NCBI RefSeq assembly: GCF_009602425.1
Contig: NW_022258126.1
Coordinates: 83,831 to 147,830 of the forward strand
Source: Actinia tenebrosa
Lineage: Eukaryota; Cnidaria; Anthozoa; Actiniaria; Actiniidae
Reading direction: 5' to 3'
DNA length: 64,000 nucleotides
Shown: in pieces, positions 56,797-64,000 of the stretch
Numbering within the stretch: the stretch's first letter is position 1
Layout: every line of letters starts with the position of its first letter
The notes under the pieces: model-generated
Databases searched by the model: none
Told to the model about the DNA's origin: nothing
What the model saw: only the letters and a program-made list of their open reading frames with translations
Position numbers and translations under genes: made by a program

Positions 56797-59700
56797 ACCT
56801 GGAGAAATAGTGAAAAAATGTAATCTTATCCAAATTATTATCAGTATTGTCGCCTATTTAGTCTCGTAAATCTTCGTATTATGACTTAAATTATTTTTAT
56901 TTCATAGTCGTTTTTCACCATAAAAAAAACTTAAATTGAGATAGTTTTAGTAGTGTTAAAAATTTGAAGAACTTCTTATATTACAGTTCGGAAAGTAGTT
57001 TATAATATTGTAAAACAATTGGGTTTCATTGAATTTCCTGTTATGGATCTATACTGTATAATTTAAGATCCTAATTACCTTCAGACAGAGTGCATTTATC
57101 TATCTTTTATAATAGATTAAAAACAGTTTAAAAAAATTAAAAGAACTACTCTTTCTCACAAGCACTGCTAATACCTTCTCTTTTTACGGTTTCTTTGTTT
57201 ACTTTTCTTCTCTATGTTTAAATAAAAGTCCAAAATGTTAGACTAAAGCCTTATAGAATCATGTAAGAACTCGTTTCTTCGGTCGTGGAAAGCTTGATGG
57301 CTCGGCCAACGAGTGATCCGGGTGAAAAAAGGCGAATCCTTGCACATTTTAACTTTTTTAACCAATGGTTGTTAGCAAGCTTTGCCTCATTTTGTATATG
57401 TGTAATTTTTTCTAACAGTGAATAAGAAGTTGGAGAATTTCTTACACTTTAAGCAAACAGATGGTCACGGTTCTGTTAAATGAATTATAAACAAGGTCTG
57501 AATTCTTTTCATTAAAGGGCGTTTTAATTGAGGTACTTTTGAGAGTTTGAACAATCCTATGCAAAAGCGCTCAAACGACAAATGCTTTCATCCAAGTTAA
57601 ACAATGTATCTTCACAGATGTTCTACAATATAACAATAAACTTGAATTAAGAGAAGAAATGTTTGAAATACACAACTGTATAACTTTATCTGACGTTAAG
57701 TACACATTTTGCGCTCTTTATTTTACCACCTTTCTATTTATTCGTGTGCTTATCCTCCTCTTTGAAACATAGACAATCGAAGAGCCTTCCTAACCATTCC
57801 CCTCTATGTTTAAAACTAGACAAAACTATTTGATTGAAATGTTTAAAAAATGTCTTCATTTGTGATACGACACTACATTACAAAGGTTGATTTGACTACC
57901 AGGTTTTGCGGAGAGAGTTTTTACAATTACGAAGTAAAAAAATATAGAATACCGAAGCTTACAATCTTTCTAGTTAGCCATAATAGTAAATAAAGAAATC
58001 ATATCCTAAAACAGAGGTTTTTGTCTGAACAACACAAAAAAGCAAAACATTCATGTTTTTGATGTCCGCGTAATCTTTACTCTTGGATTTACCTTAAAAT
58101 GTAAAATCTTTTCTTCGGTGAGTCGGTTTAATTTTTTTTGGTATAGTTGTAATTGTCAATGTCCCTAACAAACGTATCTGCTACTAGCTGTAGTGACAGG
58201 AATTGTGCAATGTTGGACTTTGAACAAGACCCTTCCAACCAACACTTCATTTATACCTTGTAAATTGTTCTCTGAGCTTGTACTGGTCGTGTAGTCTCTA
58301 TTTCGTTTCGTCCAGTGCTTCATATCTAAACCTTGTTTGATTTACTTTGTGCAAATCTAGTTACCCTATCAAATTGTGTAGTTATGTGTAGTCTGCCCTT
58401 GGTATTGACGCCTTCAAACTGTAGAGCTTTCATCTCGGAATAAAACAAAAATCGAGCCGATATTTTGATGCATTTCTGGTTGCTATAATTTTTTATTAGT
58501 TTTTCGACCTAGTATTTCACACGAGCCATGATGACAAACCACGAAGCTGTATTTTACTCAAATACTATTATTTTTTAATGCAATTTGTCATCAGGCAGGA
58601 TGCGTGGTCATAAAACATGTCCCAAAACAATTCCATTTCTAATTCAATATTATTTCAATAGTACGTGTTAACTCTACTAGGGTCCCTCGCGGTCTGTAGG
58701 GAAACTCCGTCTCTAAGCTGCCCACGCTATTCAGTCACCTAATTTCGGAAACTTCAAACAGTGTGGCTCTACTGCGGGTTGGTGGTCAAATTCGACTGAC
58801 CCGTGCTGAGTATTTTTACTGAGCAACATGCAAGATGCATGCAGCGAGTCACATAGTATTTTATATAGTTTGACTGATATCCAGAAAAACTCGGTTTTTC
58901 GGTAGTTTGGCAATAGTTTTCTTTTTGTCTTTCAACGAAGGAACAATCCATCTTATGCCGGTGAGCAGAGTTACTAGTTTCAGGTTTTTCCTTTTTTTCC
59001 TTGGTTTTTTCCTCGTTTCTTCCCTCGGTTTTTGCAAACATCAACTTTTGAAAATCCAATTCGATTATGTAACGAGGGCTACAGTTTTGTTAACAAATGT
59101 CTATTATTGTAAAACAAAAACGGTTTATTTGTTTTATGTAGATGATATAGAGCCTTTTGAAAATCATCTTGAATGCTAGGCTATAAAATAAGTTTATGCA
59201 AAAGAAAAGCGTAACTCAAATTATGTTGAGAAAAGGTATGATGTCTTTATCAAGCACTGCTAAGTTTTTATGACACATTTTTTATGAAGTGTGGTATACC
59301 TGACTAAGTTGCGAAGTTTATTTCGATCTAAAATTCTTCGTTATTGTTGTGGGTTATCGATCTTAGAACGTGATCAAAATCCACGTGTTGAAAGTCAAAA
59401 CATTTATTTAACTAGACAATAAAGTTTTATCTATTTGTTTTCTCAGTCAGGGTTCTGTTTCCTACCACACGCCAAGAAAGTTAAACCAAGTCGAACAAAA
59501 AAACATAGGCGGGTCCTAACTTCTCATAACCTCTTGAAATGTTTTCAAAGTATTATCATCCTCTTTAATTCCGAAATCCTACACCTTGTTGTGCAATCCA
59601 AAAGCCTAGCGTACTCAAAGACATGGGCCTTAAGAGACAGTTATAAAATGAATGTTACTGGTCGATAAAGGTTATGAATTACTTACACGGCCAATACATG

Positions 59701-62700
59701 CCGCTGACCACTTAGGCCAGATTATCAAAACGTTCGAATTTTTTGCGAACAAAAAAACTTTTTTCCCCGATGTTGACAATGTTAATATTCCAGTACTTTG
59801 AATCTTGTTGTTGTTGATCGCTTATTAATTTATTTTTTAACATAAAATTGAATTCAAANTTTTCAAAGAAATTTTTTTCGATGGAGAAGAAACTCGGTAA
59901 CCGAACTCTCAAATGGCTTCCGCTTTGTGATTGGATGACGTGCGTTTCTCTGTTTTTTGATTGGTTTTCAGTACATAGTTGAAAGCCAATTTAGAGCTAG
60001 GGTAACGTAGGCTTTACACTCAATCGAAATATTTCAATTACAGACTTCAATTAAAAGCCAACTTTCATTAAAAGAGCTTGTTTCGTTGACAATAGGTTTA
60101 CTACAGTAATGATATGTTTACATTAATCTTTTTTTTTTTTTTTGCGATTTTTATTTTCTTCCATAAAATCTTAATTGGTTGATTTTCTTCATTCTCTAAA
60201 ATTTCATAACATTTTGCACATCAAAACGTAGTCATTCGTTGGTCTTAATAACCTGAAATAATGGCATATTTATTGATTGAAAGCTTAATTAACTACAATG
60301 ACTATATGTTGCTAGGTTTTATGACACAATAGATACGTTAATATGCCTGCTAAATCAAGCCATTTCAAGATACTTTATAGATACTCAAAAAAATATTATT
60401 CAAAAAAAGGCAAGGGTTTTTGAATAGTGCTAACACACTAGCACACAGAAGCCGTGTAATTTACTCAACACATAGTTACCATTATCATGATTTTACTTCA
60501 TTTCTTAAAACCTTTTCCAATGTTAGATCGGCTGCTTTTCAAAGGAAACCCTCGTTCCGAATTTGTACTGAGTCTTTTTATTTTATATTTTGTTACGACG
60601 CATCTCTGTGCCAGAGGAAATTATTCTGTAGAGGCTTTTTGGGGGATGAAAATCACGATGCAATATTCCATTCAGGGATTTGGATGATGAGGATTAGAAT
60701 AATTGGAAAAGAGAGTGAAAGACCACGTCTTCTTAGAAACAATCCTATTATACGGCTTCTTTTTGTTTAGGGAAAGAATTGCCAATGATTTTGCCATAAA
60801 TCTAGTCGTTTCACAGTTTCACAGCTTCATCATTATTAAGCGCGACACTCTTTCTCGATGTGCTGAATTAATTCCAAAATCGCTTGTAAAGATCTACGTT
60901 TTCGATGATATTAATAGTAATGATTCAAAAGTACTCTGGCTAGGGACAGCTGAATAAAACAAGGACAGAGGAAGAACAAAAAGAAAGCGAAAACGAGAGA
61001 ATAAATGAGTAAAAACTAGAAAGAAATTGCACTTTTTTAAAGAAAATATTTCAGAGTCAAAATTTAACAGAAACAGCTACTAGTAGAGTACTCTTTGTGG
61101 CTAGTGAATTCTCTTGCCACATTAAATAAATTTAGATAAGTAATAAAGGAATTTATCTTTTGTTTTAAGGGGACAATTACAATCTAAAGACAGTTAAATA
61201 AGTGCTGATTGACATAAGTTGAGAAGAAATCGTACACTAAACTCAACTAATCTTTCTGCATATGTCAGATCTATGGTCAGATTAATTTCAGGCTGCAGCA
61301 AAGCGCTTTTGAATAATCTATCCCGCCATAGTGCAATAGAGTAAACTATTTCCTCAAATTAAACTATATATCAGTGAGGAAAACACAGTTTTAAGTAAAC
61401 ATATAGTAAGCTCGATTAAGTTTGCCTTTAGTATATTAGTTTAGCAAATAGTTGCTTTAGGCTGTGTTCGTAATTACGAACAAGAAAACGAACTCATAAA
61501 CAAATTTTCCCCTATTTTCTAATTTCATTTTTCATTTTAACAATTTTCACCTCGAACTTATTCTATTTTATAAATATACTGCCAGACCAAAAGGACTATT
61601 TAATAAAATTTGGTTAAAAACATTAACTGATTTCAACGAAATAAAGTTATACTTCTTAGTGTCGGTGGATGGAATTTTCATGGGGTTTTTATTGAAAAAG
61701 GTTTAAGAAAGCAACCTTTTAGTTTTTCTTTTTTTGTCTGGTTCTATTAATCTCACAAACGATGCCTTTTTTTTTTCTCATTAATTTTTAATGTCCTCAT
61801 GAATATATTTTTTTCTAAAAATAAAATAAAATAAAATAAAGGAATCGAATTCTGTCTAGTCTATATCGAATTTTAAAAATTTATCTTAATCAAAACATTT
61901 GATATATTTAAATTAAAGAAAATCTAAACTTAATTCTACTGTAGAAACTAATTGTCAGTGATAAATGAGCGTCTGGAAATAGTTGAAAGCGAAATTGCTC
62001 TAAAATGTTGAAGAATATTGTAAGTCTTTTTTTGATTGAAACGACTGAAATGCCGAGTAGTTCAAAAGCTGTATTAAAATTAAAATCATTCGTTTTGATC
62101 GTCGTTAAACGCAAGCATATGAGAGCAAGCTCGATATCATTCGGTCTAATATAGTAAATTGCTAGACAATGCTAAAGCAATATACCAATATCGTGTTTTT
62201 ATCTCAAGGTGGTTTTATCAAAAAAAATTTTAGTTCAGACCAGCTTTTGATCTGTGTCTTCTTTTTTGTTTTCATCTTTTTTTTATTAGTTGTTGTCATT
62301 TTCAAGTATCTGAAAAAACGACCCTAACATTGTGGGGGTTCTTGCTTCTTTGGTTATTATATTTTGTTGGAACTAATGAAATGTGTGTGTGCGTAGTTCT
62401 AAGACTTCCCCAATACCATTAGCAAAAGCAATCGAATTTTTTAATCAAGTGTAATGCATAAAATTACTTCATCTCTCGTCTTACTTATAATTATGAAAGA
62501 AAATGAAATACTCTTTGCCCTAGAGCGGCGCCACGGACAAAGTTCCTTTCGACTTCCTCAGTTGGTGGTCTTGTGCATCTATTTAAATTCTAATTTCTAC
62601 GTTCAAAGATCAATGATTATCGAGAATAGGGTTCCTTCAAAATTGAGAACTGTGGAGGTACTATGTATTTTTGTTCCTTTTATTCACACACATTAAAGAG

Positions 62701-64000
62701 AGCTCGTCTTTTAAAGCCTATTATCGTAATTTGTCATTTGATCCAAACTTCATGATAGAATGTGAAATAATTAAAGGCCCGAGTTTTTCATTTTCTTCGG
62801 TGTTTTTGTTCTTGTTATGAATACATTCAACTGCTCCTCATTTTTTCGGAGCTAAAAAATTTAAGAACCGGGATTATTTTGTTAAAATCTTCACTGATGA
62901 TAGGAGACAGTTTTACGCGCGCATTTTGCAAAGTGCCACGATCTATATATAACATGTTTGTTCTAAAATCTATGAAAAAATAATCAATTTATTCCTGAGT
63001 CGATATATCATCATTTACCGTTTAATTGGTGCGTAATGGACTGGTCAATATAAAGGGTTCTATGATCTTTTGTTAGTAAAATACGCCATTCTTCTAATGA
63101 TTAGGATTGGGAGCCTTAGAGACGAGGGGTATTCCAACTTATTTATCAGTGACGCTGTTAGACGAAATAGGGAAAATCTTCACGAAGTCCTTTAGAGCTC
63201 TCTTCTTTATTCGAGGAGGCCCATTTAAAGCCTAAAGACAAGTTTTTTTATCAACTGTTTCCCTTTTCTTTGTCTCGTGGCCTTTGTATTTGGGAAAAAC
63301 AGAGCGGTTTGCAATTTTGATAGTTGAATTTATCTTTGCTCTGCAGCTTGCTTGTCTTTTGTTTTGGGGTAAAAAAACCATTTCAGTGTTTTGAATTTCC
63401 TTTACAAATCTTACTCTTAAATATAGAATCAGTTCTCATTATCTCAATTCAAACCAACTTAGTGCACTTTAATTAGACTTGTGTGAAAGAAAAGTTTCTT
63501 AATTTTTCTTCTAAATTTCCAACCACATCGAAAAAAACAAGTTACCGACATAAACTCGTGCTATGTTCGTAAAATCGTTCCGACGTGAAGAACGAACATA
63601 AATATTTATCAAGTAAAAAGATCTCTTTTCGTTAAGAAGGAAAACTTGTTCTAAAGTTCTTTATCTGACGAAGATTTTAGTATAAAAAGCGTATTAAGAA
63701 CAATAGTTTCAAAGCATTCAATAGTTGGAGTCGCTCTGTTATGTGTTTTCGGCCGAGCGCTGTTTATTGAATTACTTTGTTAACCAATGAACGGATTATA
63801 CCGACAATGGTACGACCTCTCTGCGCTCACTCTATTGGTAATCGTTTAAATGAACTCCAAATTACTCAAGCACAAAGGATAAAGAATTCTGTAATTTTAC
63901 GAATATGTTTTAATGGTTTTAATTCCGTCCTATGATTGTCGTTGATGACCGATTCTTGTGTAAACATCACACAGACCCACAGTCTGGACACTATCTCCAG
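56797..64000. other. Gene-free AT-rich region to the right edge
   Basis: Over 7 kb without a recognisable exon, RNA gene or clear transposon. The longest open frames (such as 60420-60770) have no conserved look and no splice context. Short simple repeats include AAAATAAAATAAAAT at 61815-61840. Part could be 3' UTR or an intron of a gene beyond the edge. Confidence 0.45.

Noticed and set aside
60420-60957. Overlapping open frames in the right-end region
   Set aside because: No conserved motif, no neighbouring exons, and lengths expected by chance over 7 kb.

Overview
The window is nuclear DNA of an animal with intron-rich genes, AT-rich non-coding sequence and many short interspersed repeats. 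Every gene call rests on reading exons in phase across GT/AG introns and comparing the predicted proteins with remembered human orthologues; no search was run. A modular secreted protein that joins uromodulin-like D8C modules to a SUEL (rhamnose/galactose-binding) lectin, a cysteine-rich GECWSG module I associate with anthozoans, and SINE/MITE families I associate with corals suggest a cnidarian, probably an anthozoan such as a coral. That assignment is an inference.

Layout, left to right. (1) 293-2508 (-): EXOSC2 (RRP4), an RNA exosome cap subunit, whose 3' part lies off the left edge. It shares a 445-bp head-to-head promoter with (2) 2954-14754 (+): COG7, a Golgi tethering subunit of 23 exons and 756 aa. 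(3) 14755-17143: a gene-poor stretch with a 5S-rRNA-like repeat and a perfect ~409-bp tandem duplication around a single N. (4) 17144-27026 (+): a Munc18/STXBP Sec1-family protein of 29 exons and 587 aa. (5) 27027-28860: fold-back repeats. (6) 28861-38426 (-): the modular secreted lectin, with at least 14 exons that all join at phase-1 introns and a sequencing gap through one module. (7) 39431-41085 (+): ARPC5, 4 exons, 149 aa. (8) 41086-45371: intergenic, with two MITEs. (9) 45372-47724 (+): an unrecognised secreted precursor of 202 aa in which basic and acidic modules alternate exon by exon. (10) 49665-56585 (+): PINK1, the mitochondrial quality-control kinase, 14 exons and 550 aa, with an unusual DFD in place of DFG. 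(11) 56586-64000: AT-rich sequence in which I recognise no gene.

The genes do not form a pathway; this is ordinary eukaryotic gene order. The most interesting items are the alternating acidic/basic peptide precursor, the phase-1 exon-shuffled D8C/lectin gene, two small DNA transposons that landed within about 8 bp of splice donors in the STXBP gene (one flanked by a target duplication that copies the donor itself), a repeat family carrying a 5S rRNA internal promoter, and the PINK1 DFG change. Gaps and scattered single Ns sit mostly in repeats and mark places where the assembly is uncertain.
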